NCBI GenBank assembly: GCA_934045075.1
Contig: OW203734.1
Span: 7,525,016-7,589,015 of the forward strand
Reading direction: 5' to 3'
From: Yponomeuta sedellus
Lineage: Eukaryota; Arthropoda; Insecta; Lepidoptera; Yponomeutidae
Length of the DNA stretch: 64,000 bases
The notes beneath the pieces were generated by a model that did not search any database, was not told the origin of the DNA, and saw only the letters and a program-made list of their open reading frames with translations. Numbering within the stretch: position 1 is the stretch's first letter; each line of letters starts with the position of its first letter. The position numbers and the translations under genes were made by a program. Below, piece by piece: positions 10,577 through 22,779 of the stretch.

Positions 10577-11045
10577 TCACTTAAACTCAGGAACGTGCAC
10601 TCGTATTTGGATACCGAAACAGATAGACCATTTCTCGAAATCAAACTTAGGATCCTTCTTGTTCTTCTTATTTTTCGGAACTTTGACTCCTAGGGGAACA
10701 TAAGGCCTCAACCACAGATTTCCTCTTCTGACGCTGGTTCGCGGCAGCTTCCAATTCCGGCCATCTAGTGCCGATTGACTTGGCAAGAGGTCTATTGATC
10801 TTTTCCGGGTGGTCTTTATCCGCCCCCTCTTTCGGTTGCTCAAGGGGGTGTACGTAAATGCTTGTCTGGTCAGGCATCTCTTGTCGCGGCGTCGTGTATG
10901 TCCTATCCATCGCCATTTTCTATCTAAGATTTCTACATGGATAGGATCTGATTGCTACACTTCCAGGGGTCCTGATTCCGAATTGTTTGTGGCGCCAGTA
11001 TCTGGGGATATTCTAGGATTGCGTTAGCAATACGTTTGGTCCTAA
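10577..11045 (-). pseudogene. LINE reverse-transcriptase C-terminal fragment
   Basis: On the minus strand a degenerate frame gives a 'KWRWIGHT..RR' region, a 'RQA' region and 'SIGTRWPELEAAANQRQKRK', followed by 'VVEALCSPRS'. That is the usual C-terminal tail of a family of non-LTR retrotransposon polyproteins. It is broken by frameshifts and has lost the RT core. The same fragment occurs on the plus strand at 47395-47760. A dead 5'-truncated insertion is the simplest reading. Confidence 0.7.
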
Positions 11046-11084
11046 TACAATACCAACGTCGTGGCGACATTTAATTTATCTATA

Positions 11085-11250
11085 CTATCCACGCCAATAA
11101 CAAAGAGAAAAAGTTTGCATGTAAGGGGTAATCTCCAGAACTACTTATCGGATTTAAAAAAATCTTCCACCAGTATTCAAAACGGAACTTCACGGTGGAC
11201 AGATAGGCTATAGACTATTCCGTTTATCACGCGAACGTAGTCGCAGGCAC
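11085..11250. mobile_element. Helitron-like fragment
   Basis: 'ggtaatctccagaactac', 'cggatttaaaaaaatc' and 'ggacagataggctata' have the typical order of lepidopteran Helitron derivatives. Termini are not resolved. Confidence 0.35.
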
Positions 11251-11525
11251 TGCTAGTAGGTTGATAAGTCTCCATAAACGCGTTTATCATGTGACCCCTA
11301 CAGAAAGGGTTGCGACAGATGCGTGCCCTTAGGTCATGCCACTACGATGTTACCCAATTTGGCCTAAACCAAGCCGCTGTCTTGGCGTGCCTTCGGGCCA
11401 AATTCATTACCGTCTTAGAGCTAACTACTGTAGTTACAGAGGTAGTGGGGCAATTTGCCCGTCTACAAAAGCTAATTTGACAGCCTTTACACTTGAAACT
11501 CTGTAGGAGAAATCATATACCCAAT
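11251..11525. other. unique sequence
   Basis: Nothing was recognised between the Helitron-like fragment and the SINE. Confidence 0.4.
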
Positions 11526-11529
11526 AATA

Positions 11530-11735
11530 ATTTCCACACAACACAATCATTTGTTCTGGTCAGAAACTATAGGATACTCTTTGCTATGGTAAGGTAAGGA
11601 AATGAACCCAGACTGAAGTCGTGTGTATAAATGTACGGCCCCCAGTGGGAAGCCAACCCTCGACGTCGTATGGTAACCAGATGTGATACCGCTAGACCTA
11701 TTAGGCAGTCGATATATCTTAAAAAACATCCTGTA
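11530..11735 (-). repeat. degenerate tRNA-headed SINE
   Basis: 'gtcagaaactataggatac' and a diverged tRNA-like head toward 11730 align with the family best seen at 42916-43122. Confidence 0.45.
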
Positions 11736-11832
11736 TAGCATAATTAGGGGGCAGGACGTTATTTTATAGAATTACAAGTCACGTTTACTATGACAATACA
11801 GGAATGTCGTATTTTAGAGGCAAGCTTATATA

Positions 11833-12048
11833 GTCCTTAATTAACATAGTTTACATAATTATTATAAAACATAGAACTCTTTGTGCTGGCTTTAATTCCA
11901 GACCTCATTGTCATCTAAATAATCCTTTATACTATAGTAGCCCTTTTGGCACAAAGTGTGCTTAACTTATTTTTTGAACCGCGATTCAGGCGATGTTTAT
12001 AATAATTATGTTTTATAATAATTGATGTAAACTATGTTAATTAAGGAC
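11833..12048. mobile_element. MITE with ~40-bp TIRs
   Basis: The left end 'gtccttaattaacatag..' and right end '..ctatgttaattaaggac' form a 40-bp inverted repeat with a single inserted base. The interior (about 135 bp) has no ORF. Confidence 0.8.
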
Positions 12049-12195
12049 TTTGAAAAGACTAAGTTTGGAGTTTTTTGTCCATTTTTTCTATAAAATCATC
12101 TACATTTTGAAATGGACACCTAGTTTGAATTGTTACGTTCATTAAGCCGCAGTTTCTGCGCTACTTTGAATAAAACCTTTTCATTTCATTTTATA

Positions 12196-12261
12196 TCATT
12201 TTGGAGAAAAAATGGACAAAAAAACTCCAAAGTTTTTTTGTCCATTTTTTCTCCAAAATGA
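12196..12261. repeat. 30-bp perfect hairpin
   Basis: Bases 12196-12225 and 12232-12261 are exact inverted repeats around a 6-base loop (tccaaa). A diverged partial copy of the right arm and its flank lies near 12065-12120. Confidence 0.9.
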
Positions 12262-12289
12262 TCTAGATTTTGAAATGGACACATAGTTT

Positions 12290-13200
12290 TTTTTCAACAT
12301 TATTTATTAAGGCACACTAACAGCACAAACACACTACTAGTAAAACCTTAAATCAGTAACAGGGCTGGGCTGGAGGGCTGGCGTTTGTGCCAATTACAGG
12401 TGCGCACAGCACTCACAATTTAACATTAACGACTTATTCTAACAAATAAACTGATATAGTATTGCTATTAGGCTTACAAATATTTATACAGGTATCAGAA
12501 AGCTAGCTGAGATCGATTTTAGATTTAAAACACCCCAACCCATCACAAAATACATCTAGATCATACGCCTTCCAACATTCATTATAAGTTCTTAGCATTC
12601 TATTTATCGGAGCATTTTCTTCCATGTTAGTCCTACAGAATGGCAGAGAAAAAATGTCCTTATTAACTAGCTTATTCACCTAAACTTCGTGGAACAGAGA
12701 CAAAAATCGGAGACTTCCTTACGACTATATTTTTTTCCGGGACATCACTTAAGTAAATTAAAAATTAATATTATTCGGAATAAGTAAGGTCTATGTTTAC
12801 CTAAAGTTTAAGACTATACATAACATAGTCACAGAGTCGCCTTGAAAAGTTAAAACACCCCAACCCATCACAAAATACATCTAGATCATACGCCTTCCAA
12901 CATTCGTTATAAGTTCTTAGGATTCTATTTATCGGAGCATTTTCTTCCATGTTAGTCCTACAGAATGGCAGAGAAAAAATGTCCTTATTAACTAGCACTG
13001 ATAGGAATGAAGCGGGCTTATTCACCTAAACTTCGTGGAACAGAGACAAAAATCGGAGACTTCCTTACGACTATATTTTTTTCCGGGACATCACTTAAGT
13101 AAATTAAAAATTAATATTATTCGGAATAAGTAAGGTCTATGTTTACCTAAAGTTTAAGACTATACATAACATAGTTACAGAGTCGCCTTGAAAAGTGTTA
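12290..13200 (-). pseudogene. LINE C-terminus and 3' UTR with internal tandem duplication
   Basis: On the minus strand the frame reads 'FSLPFCRTNMEENAPINR', then 'LRTYNECWKAYDLDVF' and a 'FNFSRRL' end. This is the C-terminal pattern of Jockey-like insect LINEs. A 3' UTR follows, ending near 12290 with 'ccttaataaataatg'. A 325-bp segment covering the C-terminus is duplicated in tandem (12527-12851 and 12852-13197). The distal copy has 21 extra bases, exactly seven codons, at the 'PASFLSVL' position. The rest of the element is missing. Confidence 0.7.
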
Positions 13201-13309
13201 TGTCTATTTATTTATAAAATTAAAACGGTGAAAGAAAAATAAAACACAATGAATATTATTGTAAGAAATATAGTTATATAGTATTTTCTAAGGTTAACAC
13301 GAGCAGTAG

Positions 13310-13450
13310 ACATAATTAAAACTATTTTTTATGCTCGTTTATTACATTTTTACAATTTTCCAACGTTTCGGCACTTTTTCAGGTGCCGTGGTCCCGGATG
13401 ACTGAGGTGACAGGCGTCTTTTAGAAAGCCTTAACGGTTAGTTTACTACC
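13310..13450 (-). repeat. Penelope-like element 3' flank / pseudo-LTR segment
   Basis: 'ccaacgtttcggcac' and 'aggtgccgtggtcccgg' resemble segments at 19060-19190 and 53096-53230. Here the block lies just downstream of the Penelope coding fragment, which fits a pseudo-LTR. Confidence 0.55.
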
Positions 13451-13645
13451 CTCGGCAAAAATTACAAAAGTTAATTATGAAGTTACGTTCCAAAATAGGC
13501 AAACCAATTATTTTTATATAAAGTCAACAATATTGATTATTAGTAATTGAAGTTAATATTATATTTATAAACTAATTACTTTACATGAACTTAAAAATAC
13601 TGATTATTAATAGAAATTAAAATTTTTAACTCTACAGTCACACTT

Positions 13646-14510
13646 CTAGCAAGGGGGTCTCATGCACTTAAGCACTGGTTCCCATGCTACCGGTATGTTC
13701 CAACCACGATCTCTATTAAAATTTGGATGCCGGCGGATCTCTATTGCCTCCCGTATCATTCTAGGGAAGAAACGGTCTTCTCGGGCTAGAACTTTAACTT
13801 TATCCAAATGTATAAAGTGGTTGGTACCGCTAAGTGTATGTTCGCTGACTGCAGATCTACCAGAGCGTTTATGTTTCACATCCGCGATATGTTCCTTCAC
13901 CCGCTCAGCTATGGTACGCTTGGTTTGACCAATGTACGAGGAACCACATTCACAGTCAAGCTTGTATACTCCTGCCTCTTGTAAGGGAATCCTGTGCTTG
14001 ACACTTCGCATGAATTGGTGTATCTTTCTTGGCGGCTGGTAGATGGTTCTGATTGAGGCGCGTTTCAAAATACTCCTAATTTTGTCAGTCACTCCTCTCA
14101 CGAAAGGCAGGTAGGCTGGAACTCGGTCGACTGTGTCCGGTTTGACACGTCCTCCGCGACGGACACGCGGAACTTGCAGCTTGTTTGCACGAAGTACTCG
14201 TTTGACATGCTGGAGTTCCGCAGGTAGATGGTCCTTGTCGCAGATTCGGTGAGCCCTCTGTAACAGAGATTTCCCAACTGTAGACAACTGACACGGGTGA
14301 TGGTGAGACTCACCGTTTAGGTACTTATCAGTATGGGTATTTTTCCTATAAACTGTATGTCCTTAGGTTCCATTTGGATTCCTGATGACTAAAACATCTA
14401 AGAAAGCTAAAAAACAATCTGCTTCTAACTCCATTGTAAACTGGATCTTGTTGTTTATAGAGTTAAGGTTATCTAAGCAAGCCGTTATTCCACTAGTATA
14501 GGTATATTTG
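13646..14510 (-). pseudogene. Penelope-like element: RT C-terminus plus GIY-YIG endonuclease
   Basis: The downstream 213-codon frame ends at TAG 13646-13648. It contains a GIY-YIG nuclease domain: GVY..(C-x-C)..SSYIGQTKRTIAERVKEH, preceded by the basic linker usual in Penelope-like elements. Upstream the same frame continues through 'THTDKYL' and 'FLDVLVIRNPNG' to 'KIQFTMELE', the end of the Penelope RT domain. It is broken only by one TAA at 14363-14365. Coding similarity fades near 14510, so the catalytic RT core is absent. Penelope elements use this nuclease to nick target DNA for RT priming. This copy is 5'-truncated and dead. Confidence 0.85.
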
Positions 14511-14605
14511 AATTCTTTATTAACATGTACCTAACTAGAAAGCATGAAACAAAATGTACCTACAGACGGAACAACTTAAATTACAAAGTGTACTCTTTAT
14601 GTTTA

Positions 14606-14834
14606 CATAAGCAAATATGGCTAAAGAGGCAAAAATTTCACCCATGCCGGGACTCGAACCCGTGACCTCGGGCTATTCGCGCTAGCGCTCTCCCAACTGA
14701 GGTAATGGGCAAGTAAATTTAAATTAAACACATCGGTGAAATTTCGAACCTCTTTACAATATTCTCTGTAAATAGGTTTTAAATTGTCCTTAGCACGGGT
14801 TAGTGCAAGAAAAGAATATAATCATAAGCAAATA
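14606..14834. repeat. tRNA-unit SINE, foldback copy, 12-bp TSD
   Basis: The body is 14618-14822, flanked by 'cataagcaaata'. The left arm is a minus-oriented tRNA-like unit. After 'ttctctgta' it switches to the plus-oriented 3' end ('aataggttttaaattgtcc..'), which runs out to the A-rich tail. Confidence 0.85.
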
Positions 14835-14882
14835 TTGCAAATACATTTCAACTTTCTACTTGATGACGTTGAGAGATCTTGA

Positions 14883-15085
14883 TTTTAAAAACATTTAGAA
14901 GCTAAAAATTCCACCCATGCCGAACCCGCGACCTCTGGCTATCCGTGCAAGCGCTCTTTCCAACTGAGCTAATGGGCGACTCACCGGCATCAGTGAAATT
15001 TCGAACCTATTTATTACAATATTCTCTGTGTTACGCACAGGCAGCGATATCTGGCTGAAGCAATTTGCATCACTTGCAGCCCTGC
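14883..15085 (-). repeat. tRNA-unit SINE, partial
   Basis: A minus-oriented tRNA-like unit with a shortened T arm. Its right side abuts a mariner remnant at 15086 and no target duplication is visible. Confidence 0.7.
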
Positions 15086-15360
15086 AAACAATGCATTTTA
15101 TTCATTTTAGACATGTTTCATAGAGACATTTACTGCTTATAATAAGACCTACACAATCGATATCTAAATAGAAATAGTGTAGGTTTTTTTTTTCAAAACA
15201 ACCGGGTTCGATTCCCGAACGGAGTACAGATGTTTTTTAAAATGTATGAATGCAGTTTTTCTAATTATTAAAATCGATGACATGGTTCCTCAGAACAGAT
15301 CTTCGTATGTCTTATAGTTTCAGACTTTCCCATACAGACCCATTTGAATGAGACACCCTG
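15086..15360. mobile_element. mariner remnant (one terminal repeat)
   Basis: This is the reverse complement of 37166-37437: same order, ending 'tgagacaccctg' before TA. Its terminal region includes an intact pol III B-box-like 'gggttcgattccc'. The other half of the element is gone. Confidence 0.75.
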
Positions 15361-15594
15361 TATATTACCTATATCTAAGCACATAATACATAATCCATAT
15401 CCAAAGGAGACGCTAGTAAGGATTTACCGACATCAGCCTTAATCTGGGGCTTAGACGAGCTTGCGGCTAATTGAATGCTTCGCCCGAATCGAGTTTGTGC
15501 CTGGATTGGCTAATATGTGTCGGTCTAGTTAGTCTGATGATTTAGCTGGTGGAGTATAGGAAGGGGTTGGTCGTAAACAGTATCTGATAATAAA
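15361..15594. other. unique sequence
   Basis: Nothing was recognised in this spacer. Confidence 0.4.
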
Positions 15595-15780
15595 CATATC
15601 ATAACATTTACATACAAGCACATACATTGCTTCTGGCCCCACACTAGGATACCCTGTGACGTGGGAACCAGAAACAACGACATCACACACGTGAACATCC
15701 AAGACCTGGGGTTTTTTTTTGGTCCCAGCCGGGAATCGAACCCGGGACCCCTTGCATGGTAGGCAGATGCGCTATGCTAA
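15595..15780 (-). repeat. tRNA-Gly-like SINE
   Basis: The minus strand starts in a tRNA-like head with B box GGTTCGATTCC. The body follows with 'ggtatcctagtgtggggcc' and ends in a tail containing 'tgttatg'. It belongs to the family of 42916-43122. Confidence 0.75.
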
Positions 15781-15784
15781 GTAA

Positions 15785-15905
15785 AATTAAAACCACTATT
15801 AGCTAGTAAAGGAACACTTCGTGAGAAAACCTGAGTATCCGACATGTTCATGTACCTCAGCGCTTGAAATTGCCAACACGCGGTGGAACGCGTGGTATAG
15901 TATTT
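15785..15905 (+). repeat. SINE body fragment
   Basis: 'gagaaaacctgagtatccg' and 'acctcagcgcttgaaattg' match the body of the SINE at 63716-64000. Confidence 0.6.
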
Positions 15906-16760
15906 TCTAAGGTTAACTTTTTGAATTGAACTATTTGATTGGTTTTGATTTTTAAAGTGTTTTATTAACATACTTAATTACATCACTACAACCCAGCGTT
16001 AATTAATTCTAGGAAGAGGTATCTTATCTTAGATTATGTTTTGAGACCAAAATTTGTGCCCTTTAAAACTTTTAACGTGAAAATCAAAGAATAAACATGG
16101 TTAATCTATCGCAAGTGCTTATAAAAAGATAAAAGTATGTAGATATACTTTGTTAGCTTAGTATACATTTAGTAACGGAATTGAACTACCTAATGCGGAA
16201 TTGGCTTCCGCATTAGGTAGGAAATTTCATCTATGACTTTCTATGAGAGGCCCCGCTCACGTGAAAGTCCCGGGGTTGCAGCCCTTCCCTAAATCCGACC
16301 CTGGAAACCGAAATATTTTGGTGCACAACTTAAAAAGTCCCGATAGTAAGTACCCGCGGCCCACGCCTGGCGACACGCAGGGGAAACTATTAGCATGTCA
16401 ATAACAATTTGCCGAATTGCTTTTATGTCGCTGCAAAACCCTTTTGAGGGGCTCTCTAAAGGGGTGGGCGGTAGGGTTGGCACTCGACTAGTTATGGTTT
16501 CATTGATAGTTTGTCAAAACAAAGCCGAAAAATTTTCATAATTTTATTTTATTCTAATATAATAGGAAAACTTACAGCTATGAACAATACACATTGCGAT
16601 TGAAATAATGAATGAAAGCCAATTACAAGTTTTCACTTGTAGAAATACTTTAGTTTTTTTTAATACAGGTAACAAGACAACAAGACGTCACTCACAAAAT
16701 TATCCACTGAAAGTGTCGTGAAGAAATAAAAAACATTGAACAAATAATTTTCTTGTTGTT
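15906..16760. other. unique sequence with one hairpin
   Basis: A perfect 15-bp inverted repeat occurs at 16186-16200 / 16206-16220 ('ctacctaatgcggaa', 5-base loop). Nothing else was recognised. Confidence 0.5.
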
Positions 16761-16858
16761 ATCAACCCTTTGTATGTCACACTGCTGGGTTACGGGTCTT
16801 TTTCTACATCGCAAGAAAGTGAGGCCATACTCCACCACGGGTTCTGAGTCCGAACCCC
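16761..16858 (-). repeat. 5S-derived SINE, 3' fragment
   Basis: 'atcaaccctttgtatgtc' and 'gaggccatactccaccacgg' are the reverse complement of the 3' end of the SINE described at 45609-45969. Confidence 0.7.
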
Positions 16859-16987
16859 CCTTGATAATTTTATGTTTTTATGTATGAGAACCAAAGTTAT
16901 CGACATAGCTCAGAGAATTAGCTAGCTGAAGTAGCAGTGAAGTTTTATTTCTTGACTTGACAAACGTTGGAGTAAACTTGTTCTTGA

Positions 16988-17165
16988 GTCCGGAGACCGC
17001 GACTCGGCAAACGTAGTGTAGGATGCCCTCCGACTAGGTGGGATGACGATCTGCGAAAAATTGCCGGCAGATACTGGATGCGGCAAGCTAAGGACAGGGC
17101 GCTATTTCGCTCATTAGGAGAGGGCTATGTCCAGCAGTGGACTAACATATAACCTGAAGAAGAAG
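16988..17165 (+). pseudogene. RTE-like LINE C-terminus with AAG-rich tail
   Basis: An open frame from 16988 to the TAA at 17150-17152 reads 'RWDDDLRKIAGRYWMRQAKD', then 'LGEGYVQQWTNI'. This is the C-terminal signature of a common insect endonuclease/reverse-transcriptase LINE. A gaagaagaagaa tail follows the stop. Related ends lie at 52905-53095 (+), 57128-57185 (-) and 57820-57965 (-). Only the last ~55 codons survive. Confidence 0.75.
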
Positions 17166-17474
17166 AAGAATATGTATACCGGCCTTCTCTCAAAAAGAAA
17201 GGATGAGTTTAATTACCACGCGATGCAATTTGAGTCTACAACACACAAATCCTAACTGAACAAACCGCTCTGGAAAATATTTAAAGCAAAGGACCCTCAA
17301 CACGCTGGCAGCATTGCCACCATGCACCGCCAAAGAGATCCTTTGGCTAAGATACGTACTGGATCAGCAGTCAAGTCCACGGTCCCTCTATCAGCGCCCC
17401 AGCTCCCCAACCAGAATCTTGGCCTGAGCCCAACCCCCATAGTCTCCACAAATGATGAGGGTAACAAGATAAAC
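17166..17474. other. SINE scrap and unique sequence
   Basis: 17170-17215 resembles the SINE tail on the minus strand ('ggccttctctcaaaaag', 'taattaccacgcg'). The rest is unassigned. Confidence 0.4.
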
Positions 17475-18223
17475 ATAAGAGTTTTTACACTATTTTTATT
17501 TTTAATGCACTAACCCGTGCTAAGGAACAAATTTAAAAACCTATTTAGAGGCTAAAAATTTCACCCATGCCGGGATTCGAACCCGCAACCTCTGGCTATC
17601 CGTACCAGCGCTCTACCAATTGAGCCAATGGGCGACTCACGGCATCAGTGAAATTTCGAACCTCTTTACAATATTCTCTGTATTACGTACAGGCAGCGAC
17701 ATCTGACTTAAGCAAATTGCATTACTTACAGCCCCGACTACCTACTTTTGCAGTTAGGTTTAACATCGGAACGATATCACTGTACCCACATGATTACACT
17801 ATTTTTATTTTTAATGCACTAACCCGTGCTAAGGAACAAATTTAAAAACCTATTTAGAGGCTAATGGGTGAAATTTTTAGCCTCTAAATAGGTTTTTTTT
17901 AAATTTGTTCCTTAGCACGGGTTAGTGCATTAAAAATAAAAATAGTGTAATCATGTGGGTACAGTGATATCGTTCCGATGTTAAACCTAACTGCAAAAGT
18001 AGGTAGTCGGGGCTGTAAGTAATGCAATTTGCTTAAGTCAGATGTCGCTGCCTGTACGTAATACAGAGAATATTGTAAAGAGGTTCGAAATTTCACTGAT
18101 GCCGTGAGTCGCCCATTGGCTCAATTGGTAGAGCGCTGGTACGGATAGCCAGAGGTTGCGGGTTCGAATCCCGGCATGGGTGAAATTTTTAGCCTCTAAA
18201 TAGGTTTTTAAATAAGAGTTTTT
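17475..18223. repeat. tRNA-unit SINE, 0.7-kb palindromic dimer, 12-bp TSD
   Basis: The body is 17487-18211, flanked by 'ataagagttttt'. The left arm is a minus-oriented unit and the right arm a plus-oriented unit, meeting at about 17864. The arms are near-identical: at least 198 bp (17648-17845 versus 17899-18096) are exact reverse complements. Each arm contains one tRNA-like region with A and B boxes. Outer ends are the A-rich tail (left) and 'aataggtttttaa' (right). Confidence 0.9.
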
Positions 18224-18420
18224 CTTATGCGTCAACTTTTCTTCTAAACCTAAAGTGCAATTTTTTCTTTTGTGAAAATAACACATTAGTTGTTGTATAG
18301 AATCTGGCGTTACTTTGCGGAAATCCATAATAGCATTAAAATGTGAAAATTACTTTGTTAAATTCCGCCAAAATATTGGCGAAATTTGCTATTACACATT
18401 TTAATGTTAGCAGTTTATTT
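18224..18420. repeat. MITE-like repeat
   Basis: 'ggcgttactttgcggaaatcc' through 'aaaatgtgaaaattactttg' recurs at 56697-56770. Partial inverted symmetry is visible around 18320-18405. Confidence 0.45.
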
Positions 18421-18939
18421 ACTTTGTAGTGGCGGTGTTTAATTCATACAGGAGAAGATTCAATAAACAGCTTTACGATCTTTGCCTGTCAATAAGGCTA
18501 CTATTGATTTCTGTTGAAATGTTTTTATAATAAGCGTTGTCCTTACCAGTCCAATGCTGCAAATGTTGGTAGCACAGATTAAAAGTAGTTAACACGATGA
18601 CGTTGATGTCTTTGAATATGAATATTATAATATTATTGCCATATTCTGTCAATGAATATGGCAACCGATACTTCAACAATTAATTTTGTTCTACATATAC
18701 CTCCTCTAAAAGCATAGACATGTCGTCACGTGTCATCCAGAAGTCGACAACCCTGCAGTGACTGTCTCAAAGCGAAGTCAAGGGTCGCGGGGCACGGCGG
18801 AGCTGACACGGCGCGTCCCGCGGCGGGACATCTCGCCCCGGGCTTCGGGAGATTGATAATTTTCGCCTGTACCTGCTACAATACTGTCAGACTATATGGT
18901 CTATTTCCGACGAAGTCACAGTCTTGATCTATAGTTCAT
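18421..18939. other. unique sequence with GC-rich block
   Basis: 18760-18860 is strikingly GC-rich for this window and contains the inverted repeat 'gtcccgcggcgggac'. No gene is called. Confidence 0.4.
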
Positions 18940-19345
18940 ATGTTTAGGTACCTACCTTAAATAATGTAAACAATCTTTAGCAATCACGTCTTAGTATTTC
19001 TTAATGATTCGCGATACTCATATATAGTTATATATTACACGGGTCTAATTATTAGGTACAACGATTATTTATTTAGTCTACCCGAGACCATGGAAACTGT
19101 AATGCTGCCGAAACGTCGGGAAATAAGGTAATTACGTTTTATCTAATAAGTAATAGCGATTAGACCCGCTTAATATATAACTATATTGATGAGTTTTTTT
19201 ATCGAATTTTTGAATCAAAATCTCCACTTTGACAATTCAATTTGAAATTTAATGTGATTTCATGAAATTGAAGTAAAATGTAAGCATTTTTATTTATAAA
19301 GTGTATATTTCAATAAAAAGAATAACCAAGACTATTTTCATTCAG
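18940..19345. repeat. unclassified repeat split by a Penelope-like remnant
   Basis: The flanks match 550-905. The insertion (about 18985-19195) carries 'gtctacccgagacca' and 'gaaacgtcgggaaataagg', as at 53096-53230. It is bounded by ~30-bp inverted segments near 19019-19049 and 19159-19190 ('gggtctaat' / 'attagaccc'). Confidence 0.55.
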
Positions 19346-20970
<1,625 letters not shown>

Positions 20971-21320
20971 AAAACATTTATTTGTATCTACACACACACA
21001 CACAACAATATATAACAGATGAGAACTTACAAAAGGAATACAAAGCAGAAATATACAGGAAAAAAGAGTAACAGATAATCATGACAACACAAATAATCAC
21101 ATAATATAAGAGAGCAGATCGCAGGTGTGGCAGATGCAAAGGGGCTCTGACTCAGCATATGCTGGAGAGATAAACTACTCCAGCGCTGGTCTTCCGTCAT
21201 ACTATGCTTTATGTGTGTATACCAAAGCGCAAATGACTCTCATCTATCTCGTTCCTTTGGAAGGAAATGATATGATAACTGGAACGTTGTCTGAAGGAGA
21301 TCACCTTTAGTGATGTCATT
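20971..21320 (-). repeat. probable LINE 3' UTR
   Basis: On the minus strand the segment ends with AATAAA-containing 'acaaataaatgttttta' directly joined to the tetranucleotide array, the organisation expected of a LINE terminus. Coding sequence was not recognised. Confidence 0.35.
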
Positions 21321-22779
21321 TGAATGACTAAGACATATGTAATGTTCTTTTTTGCGACTGTTGACTGCGAAATTATCAAAACTTAGTTTTGGCTAATAAA
21401 CTTACCGATCTTTTAAAGTATTGATATATACTTATTCAAGTTTTCTAATTGTATCTTCCATAGTTTTATATTTAAATATTTTGAACGAATACATGAATAT
21501 TATATCTATTATTTATTTCCTATTTCCTACCATTGAGAATTAAAATTTGAACTGCTCGGGAGTTACCCTTTCGTAGGGTTGTCATATCATAACCGTTTCA
21601 TTAGTTATTCATTAAAATGTTCGCCAGAGTCGGGTCAGTGCGTTAATATTTATCGAGGAGGTCCTTTGTCTCTCGCTTTAAATTAATTATGTTATGAACG
21701 GATGCTTGTCTAATCTTCGTAACTCTAGAAGGGCCATCGCTTAAGCCGTTTAATTTCATGTAAGTATCATAGATGTACCTTTAGTTTCATGTAAGTATCT
21801 ATCTATTTCGGGAAAATTTGGTGAAAAGTTAAATTGTAATGCCTTACTTCATCTAACTAATAATTAATTTCCTATCTAAATTAAAATGAAACTGAATTGC
21901 TGATTAAGAATTTTAAGTATTACTCGTACTAATTTAAATTTTAGTTCAAAAAATCGGCAATGTAATGCAATTTGAGCTAATATTATTCTAAATTGTAATT
22001 GATACTAAAATATTTGTTTGTTTCAATCAAAATTGTAAATTACTTAAATTAGAACTTTATTGAAATAATTTAACTTTTATTTACCACAGTAATTGAAAAG
22101 TAGTATACTTACTCATGAATAAGTAGTTTTCAATAAACTCAACTCAATTCAGTTCAATTCAAACATAAAACATAAAGAAAAATGTCGCATGCGATGTAAT
22201 AAAAAAATGTCATTAATAATAATGGAACTTCATCATGAACAAATTACGTAACTTGTTTCTTTGCTTAACACTAGGTATATTGCTTAGAATAGTTTACGTT
22301 GCCATATTCCGCGGGGATTTGCCGCTTGATGCCGTAATATACAGACTTTACGCTTAGCTCGGTAACAGAACCTAATCTATAGGTTTAAGTAGACTTGCGA
22401 AATAATCTTTTTGGTCAATGTCTGTTTTCGACAGTACTGACTTACCTAATTTACTGCCTGGGAGAGGTGCTCACTCCCATTTGCGTTTTTGGCAATTGTT
22501 AAACGCCCATTGCCGGGTTTTCTGACGCATGTTTAGCACTGATTTTGTGAAACCTGCACTGTATTGCATATAATAAAATTCGTAGTAAATGCCGAGTACG
22601 AATCGAATAATAACCGGGAGTGATTGAAGTTCTCTTGTTGTGCTAGAACTTTTGTTTTATATTTGGTTTTGCTTTTGCCTATGCACTGAAATGGACGACT
22701 GAGATAATGCTAAACCCCGAATATATATCTGAATTTAGTTGTTTATACAAGTACGCTGAAAATTAAAAACAGTTTAACC
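21321..22779. other. AT-rich unique sequence
   Basis: No convincing ORF or RNA gene was seen. A LINE-like tail ('caataaactcaactcaattcag') lies near 22128-22160. Confidence 0.4.

Noticed and set aside
18116..18185. Functional tRNA gene (one of many similar hits)
   Set aside because: The anticodon loop lacks U33, the T stem has an extra base, and the sequence is part of a dispersed repeat with TSDs.
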